Assembly: GCF_001949145.1 (NCBI RefSeq)
Contig: NW_019091406.1
Span: 483,068-547,067, forward strand
Length of the DNA: 64,000 bases
Source of the DNA: Acanthaster planci
Lineage: Eukaryota > Echinodermata > Asteroidea > Valvatida > Acanthasteridae
Reading direction: 5' to 3'
This document shows, piece by piece, positions 36,175-50,400 of the stretch (position 1 is the stretch's first letter; every line of letters begins with the position of its first letter). Made by a program: the position numbers and the translations under genes. Below the pieces are notes generated by a model. That model was not told where the DNA came from. It did no database searches and saw nothing but the letters and a program-made list of their open reading frames with translations.

Positions 36175-37289
36175 TTCTGCATCATTTCCACCTTTCGGGG
36201 GCTTTGGTGCGCTGACCCATTATCTCAATTAAAGGCCGGGTGATGCCACGCTGGACTGAACTCAAATTCATTTAATACTTGCACGCCGCAAACGAGGCAT
36301 ACTTTATGGGCATTATGGCCACTCCAGTGACTATTCGCACTGTGCTGGGCAGATCGTGCAGATCATAAGGCAGAAGTGTAGAAGAAGAACAATGTTAAGT
36401 AAGCGGCATTGCAAAATTAAAAAAGAGGCATTTTCTTATCAGAATGTTGTGTTATAAATTACCGGAACAAAATCAGACACAAATGCAAATTATGTATGCT
36501 AAAGGGTATGTCCTCGGTGGTAACTTATTTTGTCAGTAGCCTGTAAGGTGGAGACAGGAACAGTAAAACAATAATCAAGAACAACCAGCCTGACCAACAA
36601 CTGATCTTCTTTTCTTTCTTTCTTTTTTTTGACATAACCTCTGTTGACTGGAAGATGCATCTCTCACTAGTGTGCCATGGAGAGTGTACTTCCCATCTCC
36701 ACTGGATTGTCAGTGAGAGTTTAGTAGTTTTAGGCTTTGGACGAATCCGGTAACCGGGGTACGGCAATAATTGGTTATTGGCCCCACCAATCGCGGTAAG
36801 CAATGTGATAAATACGGAACCATTCCGTTACAGTCTCTTCGCAAATAACCCAAGGCAATGCTTTCTGTCATCCACGGGGGCCATCGAAAACGTTCAGTGA
36901 AATGTTGCCAGATCGTTGCAACAACAGAACATAGAGCATCAAAAAAATTTTTTTCCTCAGCACTTTGATAAATACAGCTGCGCTTCGGCTTCTTACAGCA
37001 TGAAAAAGCTTGTGTCTGCAGCAGCCAAACAAACGACATTTGGCAATTGCTTGCAGTGGAACGCGGCCCCATATCGACACACGTGATCTGCGGTCACTGG
37101 CGCTAATATGAGAGCTGGCCGGTCCTGTCAGCGCTATATCAGTTGCAACAGTCTACGACCGTCTATTACGCACGAGATCACGTTTCCCAACTCAGTTGTC
37201 CCACGTAGCCGTTAATCTAACATGTTAGTTTCCTGTGTCCGCTTGCTAGATACATCCTGGTACCGAATAAGGCCGTGACGAGCCCCGGG

Positions 37290-37689
37290 TATTTAAAAAT
37301 AACTTCCGTTTTTACACACACAACTACCCATTCATCAGTCAGGCTTTGTGAAAGCCAGTTGTCCGTGTCGCGCCGTGGCTACAAACTTAGCGGGAAACTT
37401 GATCCGGAACCTGATGCGGGCAGGACATGCGGATAAAGTCAACTTAATTTACCAAGCCAACTTCTCGCTTGAGGAGATCCGTCTGCGAGTTGGAGATTTC
37501 AATCTCCACGACATAAGGGACCGAGATGCAAACAACCGTATTAGCTCTGTCCCAGTAAACAGTTTCCCCCTCGTTGGATGGCCGTTGCTATCGCGAAATG
37601 AGGAATTGACGAGCATCCACGCTAGCGTGATGGCACTAGTTCGTGCTGGATTTACCCTGACGCTCTGTCGCGCCGGTGCGCGCACCTAG
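37290..37689 (+). other. Possible TATA-like element and unrecognised open frame
   Basis: TATTTAAAAATA at 37290-37301 follows ccccggg. About 45 bases on, a TCATCAGTCAGG phrase could serve as an initiator. A CpG-rich frame then stays open from 37348 to 37689 (113 codons). It has no ATG at its start (GTG), so it would need an upstream exon. The product has mixed charge and no recognisable domain, and the opposite strand is also open, which suggests composition rather than coding. Confidence 0.15.
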
Positions 37690-37699
37690 TTATGCGTCT

Positions 37700-39229
37700 C
37701 AGGGTTTGGAAAGTTGCGCGCGCGTGCGTACACACCGACACAGGGAAAACCACTGCATTCAATGACCCCCTTGCTGATTTGGTCACATAGGCCTAGACGA
37801 CAAATGGGTAAAGTTGGATGATCGATATGGGGGGGCAGAGTTTGCCTTATCCCGCAGATCCTTCCAGAAAAACAGGCCAGCATTGCTCGCCTCGCCGGCG
37901 ACACAGATCAATCTCTGTTGGTTTGCGGAAGGCCGAACGAAGGGATATCCATTTTAGAAGAAATGGGGGCTTGGAAGACAACATTAAATATTTGACCAAA
38001 ACTTGGAGTCCAAGATGAGCGTGTTGCGTTGCTGAAGGGGACTAGTTAAGAGTAAATTGCCTTCCAATTATGTAATTATAGTCGATCTATATTTCGGAGA
38101 CGGCATCACTGAATGAATTGCGTTTATCTTAACAATTCAGGGAAGCAGAAAGGAAATTTGTGGGGTGGCAAAAAACCGTACGGACTAGGAAATTATCAAG
38201 AAACCCTAATTTGACAAGGAAGACTTCGTGGTAAAACAATCGCAGCTCAAAAAAGATATACGTGTAAGCACCATGTTATATTGATTTTGAGCAGTCTACC
38301 TGACTGCATTGACGGTCTCTGAGAAGTACTACAGCTTACCGGGTGAAGTAAATTGAAGACGACGGAGATTCTCATTATCTGCCCCATGTCATCCTTTCTG
38401 GCCGTTTACTCGAAAGTGAAGTTAATTGTTAGCCAAAATTATATTTCCTTTCATTTGAAAGTATTATTATCTAGAGATCTGTGCCTTATCGATTTCAGAG
38501 TCTGTGCATGGTAAGGAATATGGTCCATGGTAAAGAATGTGTAGCAGACTTGGTATTCACGGAAATAATCAGGTGCATGTACCAATAATTCAAAAGTGCG
38601 TTTATAATGGTAACTGTGAACCCTCGCTAGCTGTAGGCCGCCATATTGGGTATAGTTACGTTTAGAGGTACATGTACACAGACTTGTAAGGGCTTGCACG
38701 TACGTATCTGTACTTCCTTTTTCTCATGTCTCTGAAAAGCTCATGTGTCGTTTTGGAATAATATTCTCACTGATAGTCTGACCCTAGGCAGAATGTTGGA
38801 GAGCCCAGTGAACCGATCACCGCCTGGTGAAATGCCAACATCAGGAATCCAGAAGAAGGCGACGCTAAGTAATGCATCAGTTGCTGCTAGCCACGACCGT
38901 GCATCCACAGCAGATGTGAAATTATGTAGCACCGCCTGGGGCACGAAACAGTCATGCATCCGAGGCAAGTTAGTGTTGCTCGCCCATGTGAGCATGAAAC
39001 AGTTGTTCAGCCGTGGCAAGCTGTAGTGTTGTTCGCCCACTGGGAATGGAACAGTCGTGATCTCGAGCTTTTGGACTTGCATTGCAGCGCTGCAGCTACA
39101 TGTAGAGGCTTATTTCGGTATCATGTACCTCATTGGCTTCCAGCCAACTATTCAAGTCAAGATGATGCTCGGTGTGGTGTTAAGAATATGCTCAAACAAT
39201 GACTGCATGAGGCTTTTAATTTGGAGCGC
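37700..39229. other. Non-coding stretch
   Basis: Between 38800 and 39060 short words recur in pairs (gtgttgctcgcccatgtgag at 38973 and a similar phrase about 55 bases later), hinting at a degenerate local duplication. No gene is supported. Confidence 0.4.
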
Positions 39230-40544
39230 TCACCTTAAAACGTAAACAGGAAAATCTTTCTTAACTACAAAGGTTTTAAGTCGATGCATGTGTATATGAG
39301 ATGAAAATACTTCGTCTTTTTCAAGCAGCGGCCATTCAACTAAAACAGATTGCAGTTCGTTTATCTTTGTGGTGAATAAACAAGGTGCATAAAGCTTAAT
39401 AAGCTGAATAAGGCAGGAAGCCGAGGCTTGTAACTGATTCTTCAATTGCCCTGCAGAAGACTTCAAAGATTTGGGCGCTGCCAAATCTCTGAAACCGCAT
39501 CGGCCATGCCTCCTCGAGTCTGGAGTCGTTCCATCAACGGTTGTCTAGACCAAGAAGAAACTGGGCAGGCACAGCGGCATCAGGCCATCTTTAAAAAAAA
39601 TCGATGGGAATGTATCTCTCCAGCAGCCCCAGGCCAGAAGAGGAAGTTGGCTAAAGTTTCAGTCAGTTTTGATTAAAAGCTCACTCCGATGAGTTGATTT
39701 CGCTTGGGAAGCGACATAGGGTGGGTTCCCGATTTATTGATATCTCTTCCTGGATTTTTTTCTATCTCCTTCGGATTCACATCTCAAGCTTCTCGAGATC
39801 GCTTCAACTGCCTCTAAGTTGGTTTTCCGTTCCATTAGTGCGCGGATTTTAGTCCAGAAGATGTCAACAATTTCATGTGACTTGAGAGACCTTTCTAAGA
39901 AAGTCCAAAAAATTTGGTGTGGATTTTTCCACGCGTCAAAAGCGTTTAAATTCCTGTGAATGTGTACAGTTGCCCTCACTAGATGTGTTTTGCGAAACTT
40001 AAACTTTGGTTACTTTGAGATGTCGGTGATGCGTTGTTGCTCCTTGTCTTACCATTTTCACTTAACCGTGATCGAGACATCGTTTTCTTTACTTCAGTTC
40101 CCGTAGATGTAATCTGTGGAGTATAACCTTTTTATTTTCCTTTTTTCCTCATTGTAAAGTTTAGGTTTCGCCATGAATTACCTCCTCAAGTTACAGTCCA
40201 CCTTCAGGCCTAGAGGTGTCATGCTGAGTTTATCGATCAATTTCTCTGCTTTCGTCAAATGCTGCCAGTGTGCTTGAAGGTCTTTTTCGTCACTTTCTGC
40301 CAGGCATTTTAATAAGAAGTTTATTACCGTCTTCGCAAGAAATTTTCCGTTTACGTAACCGGAAAACATCCCATAATACTATAGAAGCAAACGTTACCTC
40401 GAGGTTCCTGCGTACATGTTTAGAAGTTGTTGGTAGAAGTTTATTGAAGTGAATTGGGTTGTTGCCGGCCTTCTTATCATGTTGGTGTTTGCATTCAAGG
40501 CTCGCAGCGATCTCTTGATGAAACTTGGAAGGGAAATCGGTCAT
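39230..40544 (-). pseudogene. Cluster of protein-like ORFs, unknown gene or decayed element
   Basis: Several non-overlapping minus-strand frames read like protein rather than noise: from ATG 40544, a 49-codon stretch ending at a good donor (GAG|GTAACG, GT at 40397-40396); 40369-40178, Lys/Leu-rich; an ATG near 40082 leading to a consensus donor AAATG|GTAAGA (GT at 40052-40051); 39979-39734, aromatic-rich then basic; and 39484-39230. I recognise no domain in any. They could be exons of a minus-strand gene or pieces of a frameshifted transposon. Stops and frame changes between them cannot be reconciled by eye. Confidence 0.25.
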
Positions 40545-43500
40545 CCTTCATGATTCCGTCCAGAACGGAATTGGAAAGCTGGGGGTAGAGAGAGTCTGGT
40601 AATTATCCCCCTCCTCCAAACATCTGAGAGGTGTCTCCAAGAAAAGAAAAAATAGACGGGCCCTGCGAATGCCCTCTACTTTTATTAAGCGTCCCTCACC
40701 TCCCGGGAGCGGTCGAGGAGAGACCCCACAGCTCAGCAGGTGTCAAGAGCGACACCGACGGGTGCTCGGGAAGGCCCTGTCCGGCGACGATATAATCGAA
40801 CAGCGAGGGGGGCCTGTTGCAGTACTATTGACGACAGGCGGAACTGCATAGCAGACACCGCCGTCCATAGAAAAAAAAAAACCTATATGCCGTGCTGGGC
40901 AACCGTGAGTAAATCGTCGACACCCGAAGCGTGACATTTGAGCGCCGCTGCTTCAACATTGCGTGTCTGTGAGGTCGGCGGATGTGCCGGCTCATTATCA
41001 AAGCTTCTTTTATGGTGCTGATCCGCCGTGCCCTTCTGCTGTGGTAATAAAGCTTTCTGGACCCGAATCCCGCGATGTGTCCAGCTGCGGCAACCTTCGA
41101 AATGACGTAAGCTGGACCGAAAACCGACTTCTCTGAAATCTATTCCAACACTACATACACACATCAACCAAGGAGACTCCGAATTTTCACAAGGGGAGAA
41201 TGTCTCGTAGCACCAAGACGTTGTGTCGTTTGTTGTCTGAGTTATCGAACGGCTGAGATATTTTATTTAAGCACCAAGTCTTGTACTTCGGAAAACAATG
41301 AACGAAAATTCTAACAATTCCAGGAAGCAGGGAGGAGTTACTATTCAAGCACACCTGTGATGTGTTTGCGTGCAAGACCCATCGAGGGCCCAACAATAAG
41401 TAGTGATAACAGAGTTCTGGAACTGTGATCAGACTCGTTCTGATCCTCACATTGTTTTTTTGTTTCACGATAACGACTATCCACGGGTAATCGATAACAA
41501 TAAAAAGTTGTCACGGAGTAGCAACATCCCCACAAGTTACCGACATATCCTGACACATCACATCGACATCTTCAACGATGTCGACATTCCTAGATAATTT
41601 GTCACCAACTTTGAGGATTTCGACATTCCATGACGAGTTCCGACATCTTGCCAGCTAGTCCGTCGACAAAAAAGTCAAGATTCCAACATGACATCGTCTC
41701 ATGACATTTCAAGAGTTCTGTACCGTTACAATATTCAGACAGGAAGCACAATTTAGCTGTGTCACGGACCCTTGTGACACATTCACTAGCGTCGGTTGGA
41801 ATCCAGTGATGCCATTGCATGCCTGCCCCCCTCCAAAAACCCACATTCACTCTTGGTTCACCGATCGTTTGCTTTTGGCACAGAATCGCCATGGTAAAAC
41901 CAAACTGTGGCTTCACTCACAAAGCCAGTGCAGACGCTCAGACCAGTAGTAATTTGCGACGGCAAGAGAATGCTCCACTTTCTACCAGTGCTGACGTACC
42001 CATCAACGCAACCCCTCAAACACGAGGTCTATCAATTAACCAAATAAACGGTAATTAGATAAATAAATGGACCCAAAGTAACATGCACTAGGACAACGTG
42101 CCATAATTTCCTCCGTATTCTCTCAGTGACATGACGTCAGGCATCCTATCGAAACTGTTGCAAACAAGCTGACACACCTCTATGCAACAGAGAAACAAAA
42201 AACATTCAGGCAATAGCAATATCGTCTGCACCCGAAGGATTGGTCCAGAAGCTATCGTGCCAAACAACATTTGCTCTTTAAGAACCCACGTCACCCCGGC
42301 TGCCCCCTCTGAGGTAAACCGCGCACGTAATAGTGACCTGCATCCCAAATCACTTTCATTTTTATCGATGGTAGGTACATGTACATGTAATTTGGCGATT
42401 TAGGGGACAGGGTCTGCACGAGCGTGCACTGGGGCCCGAAGCTTTTCCCGTGCGTCCGGCAGTTACAAACCTACAGGGCCAGCGGAAACGCAGTCTCAAA
42501 GTGGGACGGTGAACTTGCTAAAATTGACAGGTCGGGATGACCAATACTTTCGAGCGCAAAGCGCCAAGCCATTTAAGGCGCAGAATCCAGGGAGCTCCAG
42601 TGTGAGGGCCCGAGGCCTTTGATGGTCTGAAGTAGAATTTCTTAAGTGTTACTACGGTGCGTGGCCACGAATTCCAAATGACGTAGACTGTTGCTTGGTA
42701 TCTAGGCCTATACCTCTGTGTTCCTTGCACAATTTTCCGCCTTGTCCCGTATAAAAATATCAGAAACTTCATTTAATTCATTTCAGTCGTAGTTTATTAA
42801 TTTCTTGGTCATTTAGAGCTTCTTAATCTATCACTCCTTTCATATCCATCCATTTATCTGTTTTACGTCTGAACAGTTTTCCTGTGGATTTCAACCGCCG
42901 TAGGTAAGTGTTGAATAAACCACAGATATGCTGTCCATCATTTCAGTCATAATTTCCGTCGGCAGCTGCTGCAGGTTTTAATTTTCTTAGAGAAATCTGG
43001 GCAAATTGGGTTGATGTTTCCCGAAAATGTAGAAAAACAAAAATCAAATAAGCGTCTTCAGTTTTTACTCTTGCGCCATTTCGTTTCACATTAAATTAAT
43101 CTGATTCTACTCTAGTTCACCAGTGTGATTTCATTCCATTTGGGAATATCGCTCGAATATGGTATTGTTTTTAAACAGTGTGTGTACGTGTAGTGTTTTG
43201 TGTTAGCCTTATAAGCGAAGATTGTTATTGCATGAATTTCCTGGTATGTTATCAAATTGGAAGTCTAAGGTATTGGCATTTTTGACAATATTCAACAGAA
43301 TGAAAACTAGTTTCCACAGTAGGCCTGAGCAAATTGCAAAGCCCCAGACTAACATTTACAAAACGTGAGTCTGAATTTGCACAGTTGAGGTTGTTATTAG
43401 CATTGCAATCTGCGTTTTCCTGCGCCCATTCCCCGCCGGAGATGATGCACGACAATCTCAGTAAACATTTCGAATATTGCTCTCTTCCGACTAGTCCTGT

Positions 43501-45124
43501 CCTGTCCGACTTGTTTTGTCCATTCTGAAGTGCGTTCCAACCAGGCCTATTGGGGCCTTCATCTGTACCGGGAGAGACTTTTGCCACCGGTTTTAAAATG
43601 CTGTCCGGAGTGCTTCCTGAGCGTCTGCACGGAGGACATTATCATGAGATATCAAACGAAAGGACGACACGCTCTCATCTTTGCGCCATTCTCCGGTGAA
43701 CGATGATATTGCTTTCCTGAGGATGTGCAGGCAGCCAAACGTCTATTTAAGTAAGGTGATCTTGGATAGGGCACTGCGCCCTCTGCAGCGTTTTGACGCT
43801 CGATTTATAACGCATTTCGAATAAACGGGGCGAACATCGCCATATTTCTAAAAATTGGACAACTCGAATAGGCCCATACCGTACATGAACCTGTATGCAC
43901 ACATCGCGTGTCCTAACTACGGTGGCCGTTACATGGCACTGCATCTCTCCTCGGTGAGATCAACCAGTTTTAATTTGTTGGCAGACCATGAGGACTGTGT
44001 CAAAAGAGTGTTACCCTGCCCAAGTCACGGCCTTCCATTGCATTTCCAGTGAAGACCGCCTTTATACATTTATGACATCACATTGAAATTTGGGGATTTT
44101 GAAACGGTTCGGTGCATTAAATGTCCACGTTGCCTGCATTTGTACGCTGTATGCGCTGTCATATTAGGTTATAGCACCAGACATCAAATGTTGCCTTTCT
44201 TGAAGCTGTCCGTGGTTAAACAGTGGAGAGCTAGGCCTACCATTTTCTTTTACACATCTATTTTTAACACACAAACGAGTATACGAGTCTGGGTATTTTT
44301 CCCACTGATTTGGGTATGACATATTGTGCCATAGCATAATTATTCGTGAATCAAATCATCACATAGTTCGTGTCCTTAATGCAGCTGGGAGTAGATTGGT
44401 CCCACTCGGAAAGGAATAGGGTTGCTTAAATTTCCTCCTCCAAAATCGAAACTGGCCTAGGCATCCCCCAAGTTGGGATGGACTAAGAAATGATTCTTTA
44501 ATCAGAGAAGCAGAGTAACAGTCCCGTATCAAAAGCCGTGACTGCCATCTTCGTGTACTACATCCTCGGAAATGGTTACTATTATTTTGCTGCACCGGAA
44601 GCTGCTTAAATGCATGCCCCTTTGAACATTTTTGTTTAAAAGCAACATCAAAAGTATCTCCAGCATGGCTGCTTCGTATGCAAAGCGTCTATACAAAGCT
44701 GATATTGATCATGTTTCGATTCACACTGTTTGCAAAAAAACACGTACATCGACGATAGGGAGTAAGGCGAAGAGATTGTCCTCGTGATCAACCGATGCTA
44801 TTTTATTTATCTCAATGAAATCTGAGACATTTATATCGCACTTCTACAACGTGCGTATCACAGTAAAGCTAAGAAAATAACCAATACTTTAAGAGCATGT
44901 TGTACTAATAAGGTGCAACTTTCCATACTGCTGACCATCAGTGTGACATTTGGCATTACGCGTAAGAATTGTTTTCTACTTCTCTCTGACATTACCTCGT
45001 GTGAACCGCCTTTAATAGCATGGCCTTCTTCGAAGTACCCGATGTGCTTAATGCTTCAGTGGTATTACCACTTATCCTGACAAGCGATGTCTGTGCTGAA
45101 AGAACGCATGTAGCCGTGCTGGGA
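40545..45124. other. Long non-coding stretch
   Basis: No supported gene. From 41515 to 41655 the phrase cgacat recurs at irregular spacing (five or more times), a weak degenerate repeat. Pyrimidine tracts and acatgta words are present. CpG density rises toward the right end. Confidence 0.45.
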
Positions 45125-45240
45125 GGAGACTCCCCCCCTCCCCTCCGTCGTTGCAGAGTGCTATTCACATGTACGTTGTCTCTGTATAAAAGGACTTCTC
45201 TATGGTACAATGCAATCGGGGCTGTGATTGGCTGAGCGTA
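45125..45240 (+). promoter_or_regulatory. TATA-box promoter candidate within a CpG-rich region
   Basis: A C-rich tract (ccccccctcccctcc, about 45133-45147) lies roughly 40 bases before a canonical TATAAAAGG at 45185-45193. A start site would fall near 45215. An inverted CCAAT box (GATTGGCTG) lies at about 45226-45234. The following 2 kb is GC- and CpG-rich and leads to the ORF at 47090. It may be the promoter of that gene or of an unseen one. Confidence 0.35.
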
Positions 45241-47089
45241 GCTGTGGTCACCGCATACACGCGCGTTGCGCCGCCGATATTTTTTCAACCGCCGTTTGCC
45301 GATCGAGAGTGTATTTAGTATCGACCGCGACACCCTACTGCAAGGATTCGTCATATATGTTAGCGACGCACAGAGGCAGTGTCCGCGCCCTTGCCACGGC
45401 CCTGGTGCACACCACGCGGTCTGATCTGTGGATCATCGACGGCCGCGTAGCCACTCAGTCGTGAGGTTGTCCGCTAGCGGCTTGCGTGTATGTCTTTACG
45501 ATGCAGAGCGCTTGACAGGTGAGCTTGGGCGGCGAGATTGCTGAAAGAATCTCTGACAACCTTCTGACATCGAATATGACATCTCCACCTGCAGATGCAC
45601 CGTGCAACTCGGCAGGATGCCGGCTCGGTTTATACCTAACGTGACCTTTCATGAGGTACCTGAAAGTGAGCCTTTGTCCTGTATGTAGTATCCACGTCGT
45701 TGATCTCGCAAGACGTATTATGCACAATCGCTGGGACGACTGATTAAAAAAGGCCGAGCTTTGCACGTGGACCAGCCGGGTTCAAAGGACTATAGGTTTT
45801 GAATTGAGTCCCTGGGGCACGGAGCACAGCTGATGCTGCGTGCGCTGATTATTTTGTAGGTCACCGTAATCCCGCCCAAATTGCTCAACTTTTGCAGTGT
45901 TGCATCGTCTCAATTGCTCTGATCCTGGGGAGATCTTCAGCCGTTGCACTCTATCTGGATGTCAGCGAGCAGCAGCCACACATTTTTACTGTGCCGTGCC
46001 GATTTGACCCCGGCGTAGTGTGGGCCAGCAGACAGACAGCAGTGAGGCTGTAGCTTCGTCTGCCAATTATACATCTCCTCGGTGAACCAGCCAGCCGTAA
46101 ACAAGCCAATTCTACTGCTCATTTTCCTGTCGTTCCGCAGCCGAACAGACCCGTACGAGCTGTCTAACCAGTGAGCTGGGCGACAGGGCGAGGCACCATC
46201 TTCAACCAAACAACGCCGTTTCAGAGCGGCGGAGACGAGGCACCCGTGTCTGTGCCGACACCATGACGGCTTTAATCATCGCAAACACATTGCCCACTTA
46301 CAGAGCAGACATGCCAGGCAAGTCGTTGTTTTGCTGATGGATTTAACTCATCAGTGATTTCAGCTCTTTCCTTGTTTCACTCTGATTGGAAAATTCCGAA
46401 GGTGCGAAAAAGGCGGGATAAGGTTGTGTCACCCGCCACTTAACTTGGCTTCGCCTTGACCGATGCAGGCGTCGCATTAAGAGTAGTCGTTGCAGACACG
46501 TGTGTGGTTAACACTTTCATGGCTTACGGCAATCCCACGCAGAAGTAAATTTTCCAGCGAGAGATGAACGTCGTCTGCTGCGCGGGAAAAAATTCTATGA
46601 ACTCAGCTGTTTAACGTTAGTGACCCACATTAAGCTACCCAGCAAAGGAGCCGTGCTTTGATGCTCTTTAGACGGGAGAAGCTTTCGCCCACATCAGGAC
46701 GGGTAATTCCCCAACCACCGGTCATTGACGGGATTTGATGACTAACAGTTTGCACACTTTCAGTGTAAAAATTGTTTCTGTCTATCCGTGCAATTTTGCA
46801 TTATCAACTGAACTACACTGTATATGTTTACGGCACTGTGTTAGGTTCTATAACGTTTCACGTAACCCCTATTGATCTGACTGACGGTGCATTCGGGAAA
46901 CCACAGAAGTGTTTGCATTTAATTTTCACGCTGTTGTCTTTCTTGACTGATCATATTAGATAACAGCAGGCATCAGCAGGAACCTATTGGAATTCCACGT
47001 GGTGTGAAGTTTGATTGGCAGTTCTGAAGTACCCGTGTCAAGCCCTCTTCTTTCCCCTCCTTCCTTCCTCCGATCCCCCGGCGTAATCA
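45241..47089 (+). other. CpG-rich leader or promoter region
   Basis: GC content and CpG frequency are well above the surroundings, notably 45240-45310, 45390-45480 and 46080-46250. No frame is convincing on either strand. A pyrimidine-rich stretch (about 47043-47080) just precedes the start codon at 47090. A long leader, or leader exons, of the downstream gene is possible. Confidence 0.3.
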
Positions 47090-47464
47090 ATGATGGATGA
47101 GTTCCTGCGGAGACTGACCCGGCTCCACCGCCGCGACTTACCGCCGGTGCCGACTGAGTCGCCGTCCGCCGGTTCCCCCTCCTCGCCCAGCCGCCTCCTG
47201 GACTACCTCATCTCCTCCACTACCTCCCCGGATTATCCTGGTAACTTTAGCTTGCCCAACGACACCACCTCCACCACGAGCTTCCCCGTGAGCGCGGGCG
47301 GGGAGGACAGCCACGTCCGCAGCAATGAAGCCTTTCCCCTGTCGTCTTTCGCCGTGATTAAGGCCGTCGTCCTAGCAATCGTGCTTGGGATCCTGCTACT
47401 TACCAGCTGTAGGGTCATCGGAAAAATCGTTTGCAAGAATTCCTCCAAAGATCAAACGGAGTAA
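47090..47464 (+). CDS. Putative single-pass membrane protein or first exon of a receptor
   Basis: 124 residues from tandem ATG codons. The N-terminus is basic (RRLTRLHRR, residues 7-15) without a signal peptide. Residues 18-80 are Pro/Ser/Thr-rich with N-glycosylation sequons at N52 (NFS) and N57 (NDT). A strong hydrophobic segment covers about residues 87-107, followed by a basic, Cys-containing end (CRVIGKIVCKN) and a stop. The GC-rich, Ser/Pro-biased third positions look coding and contrast with the flanks. Two readings fit: a small type II/III membrane protein, or the first exon of a seven-helix receptor whose glycosylated N-terminus runs into helix 1 (the VIGKIVC words resemble GNxxVC weakly). 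No family is identified. If it is an exon, the true donor lies before the stop. Confidence 0.4.
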   Translation: MMDEFLRRLTRLHRRDLPPVPTESPSAGSPSSPSRLLDYLISSTTSPDYPGNFSLPNDTTSTTSFPVSAGGEDSHVRSNEAFPLSSFAVIKAVVLAIVLGILLLTSCRVIGKIVCKNSSKDQTE

Positions 47465-50400
47465 AGATGGGCTTTCAAGTAAAAAAAACCTGTACATATA
47501 TTTTTGATGCAGTTCGTGTATCGCATACATTTATGTTGTAATTCATTTCTCTGTACATGCAAATATGTTTTGACCGCTGTGCATATTAGAGTAATGACAT
47601 AGATATACCAATAATTACAGGAGAATATTCAGCTCATCAAAAAACAAACAAACAAACAAAACCCTTCCTCTTACCAAATTGTGCGTCATACTGTCTCGTA
47701 TGACGCTTTGACTTTTCCATTTGGAAAGTTTATGATCCGCTTCAGAAGGAATTGAGGAGTAACGACTCCAGTAAGGTGGCCTGATTTGAATTCATTGCAC
47801 CAAATGAACAGTAAGTAGTTGAGTGCAAAGATGATACCTATGAGGACCTTTTGAATCCACCCCCCCCCCACATTGACGGTGGATGTCATCAGCCAATCTG
47901 TATAGGATATAGTTCACTCTCACCGGCAGAACATCGGGCTAGCTGATGTGCAACTAGCTATAATGCAACACTTGGTATGCTTATGCAAGTGAACTAGGAA
48001 GCCCATATTCACACATAATGCATGTATATTTGGTATTATCTATGTCACTTAAAGCTCAATGATATGTTTTCCGACACCATTACAAAAATTGACATCAACA
48101 GCATCTTCGAAGGTACCGGTAGTTTAACGTACCGTAATAGTACTGCCAGAACTTGTTTCCACATCACAATCGCCCTTCTTGCCCTCAGGGGCTGCAAAAT
48201 AGCAAAGAATTATTGTGAAACTCATACGTGTTTCACATTTGTCGTACATTTTGTTCCAAGATTCCAAGATTTATTGTCATACTTAAAACATAAAAAGCAC
48301 GAAAATTACCTCCCCAGTGTACAATATGAGATTAGCATTAAAACACGTATTAAAAAAAGTAATAGTTTTCATCAACGAGAAATCAGTGTTATCATTTTAT
48401 AGCAAGTCCAATGAAAAACGTGGACCTGAACAGCAAGTAATGTACACGCATGACTGCATATTACACACACACTGATCACAGAGCCAGTACATTTGCCTAG
48501 CTGTTCAGAACATGCCATTGGCATTGGGCTTTCAAGTGATCAAAATCACGATGTATCCAGTGAAAACACTTATATTGCCATTTTATTACACCGTCATCGA
48601 TAACCATCAGCTTCAGGACTGTGCCACTGCAACGTACGTGATTGGAGACACTTAGGAAAACACTTTGGTGTCAAAAGATAAAAATGTTAAATAGCATGTA
48701 CTTTCAACCGCGGGGAATGGAAAATGTCGTCGACATCGGTATCGTGACACAGAAATGCATGTGCAATGATTTCTTTCCGATCGAAGCCTCTGGCTGTCTC
48801 TTAAGTTCCCCCTTCCCCATACGCACACACGCACACGGCGGATATTATACCGACACTACTACAATGTCCCACAGAGCTCATTAAGACCGGCACACAAAAC
48901 CGTCCAGCTCTTGAACTGTAACATTTCTGGCAGTCGTTCGCTTAAAGAGAGTGTAATACTTGTCACGCTTGCACCCTTTCTTGAATGTACGTTTGCCTCG
49001 TGAAACTTGGTTGCATGAAAACATAATACGTGTACATCACATTCAATAGCAGCTGGCGGACATCAATTTTCCAAAGGGTAACATTCAGTTCTCCAGGAAA
49101 GAACCTGCAGCAATTTATACGTTATGGGCATCCTACACTGCCTTTCCCTGCTGTAGATGCCTCCATTTTTTGCGACTCAGTCAATACAAACTGTTATGAA
49201 GCAGTCTGTTATTCTTCACAGGGCGACCGACGTGTTGAACACTCTGAAAGCCACCATCAACACTGGTTCAACAACACTGACGACAAACTAACAGAGGTGT
49301 ACATGTACAGTTTACGTCGGTGGGTATGTCCGCGAGGCAGACCATCATTGCCCGTACGTGCAGTCTTTGTAATATAACACACACCTCATAAAATCGTAGT
49401 TTCTAATATGCACAACAGTCTGATGTTAGACAATGACGTGTCTTTGATACATGTACATTCGTCCCGTAGTCTGGATTTTACTCACTGCATACTACATGTA
49501 TGACACCGTTACATGAACCGTCTTGGCTTGCACACTGAAACACGACTTTAATGTGCAGTTTATGTTGTAATGTGAATAGGTCTTCGAGTGAACGTCTGTC
49601 TGTTTCAAAGGTATTACAGAATTGATTTAGTCAAGTTTTCAGCGAGATGTCCTCGTCTTCTGCACTGTCTACCTTGTATACATCCACGAATTGGCAAATT
49701 TTTGCTCATTTCATTAATCATTTCGTGTTCAGATGCACATGCCACAATTACATCAAACGAATGTTTTGCAAGTTTCTTGGCTAAAACCTTTTTATATCAA
49801 CAATTATGGTCAATGTAAACGCGTTTCACGGCATCATGGTAACGTTGCCCGACCAACATCACAGGGTACTGTAATCAACGATGCGTGAAGCAAATGAAAT
49901 GGCTAGTTTCTGATTAATCTTCTTGCCACAATTAATTACCGGTACTCATTTTGAGAAACATACTCTTTTCAAAGTGCCAATTTCAGAATAATTTATTGGT
50001 TTGCTTTTATTAAATGTAAGTGCAATACTTGCTTTCATGGTTTGAAATTTCCACGGGGTTGTGTCTTTATCTGAAAGTAACATTCTGTAGCGGTTGTCAA
50101 TAATGGGTGACTTCCTTATCATTTGTAAATTCTATTGGAACAGATTTTGTGTAGTTTTATTTAGAAAGTTTGGTTGTTTAAAAGCGCAGTGTTTATATTT
50201 ATGGACGTCAATATTTGAAAATAACTTTACTTAATTAACTTACTGTTTGAAGAGCATTGTCATTTCATTTCACCAACTGACATGGCGATTTGTTTTCTTT
50301 TCTGTTTTTTTTTCTTTGTTTTGTTTGTTTGTTTGTTTACTTTTGTTTTCAGAATGATCCCATTTTAATTCCTCCACTAGAAAAATCAGCTTGTGTACAA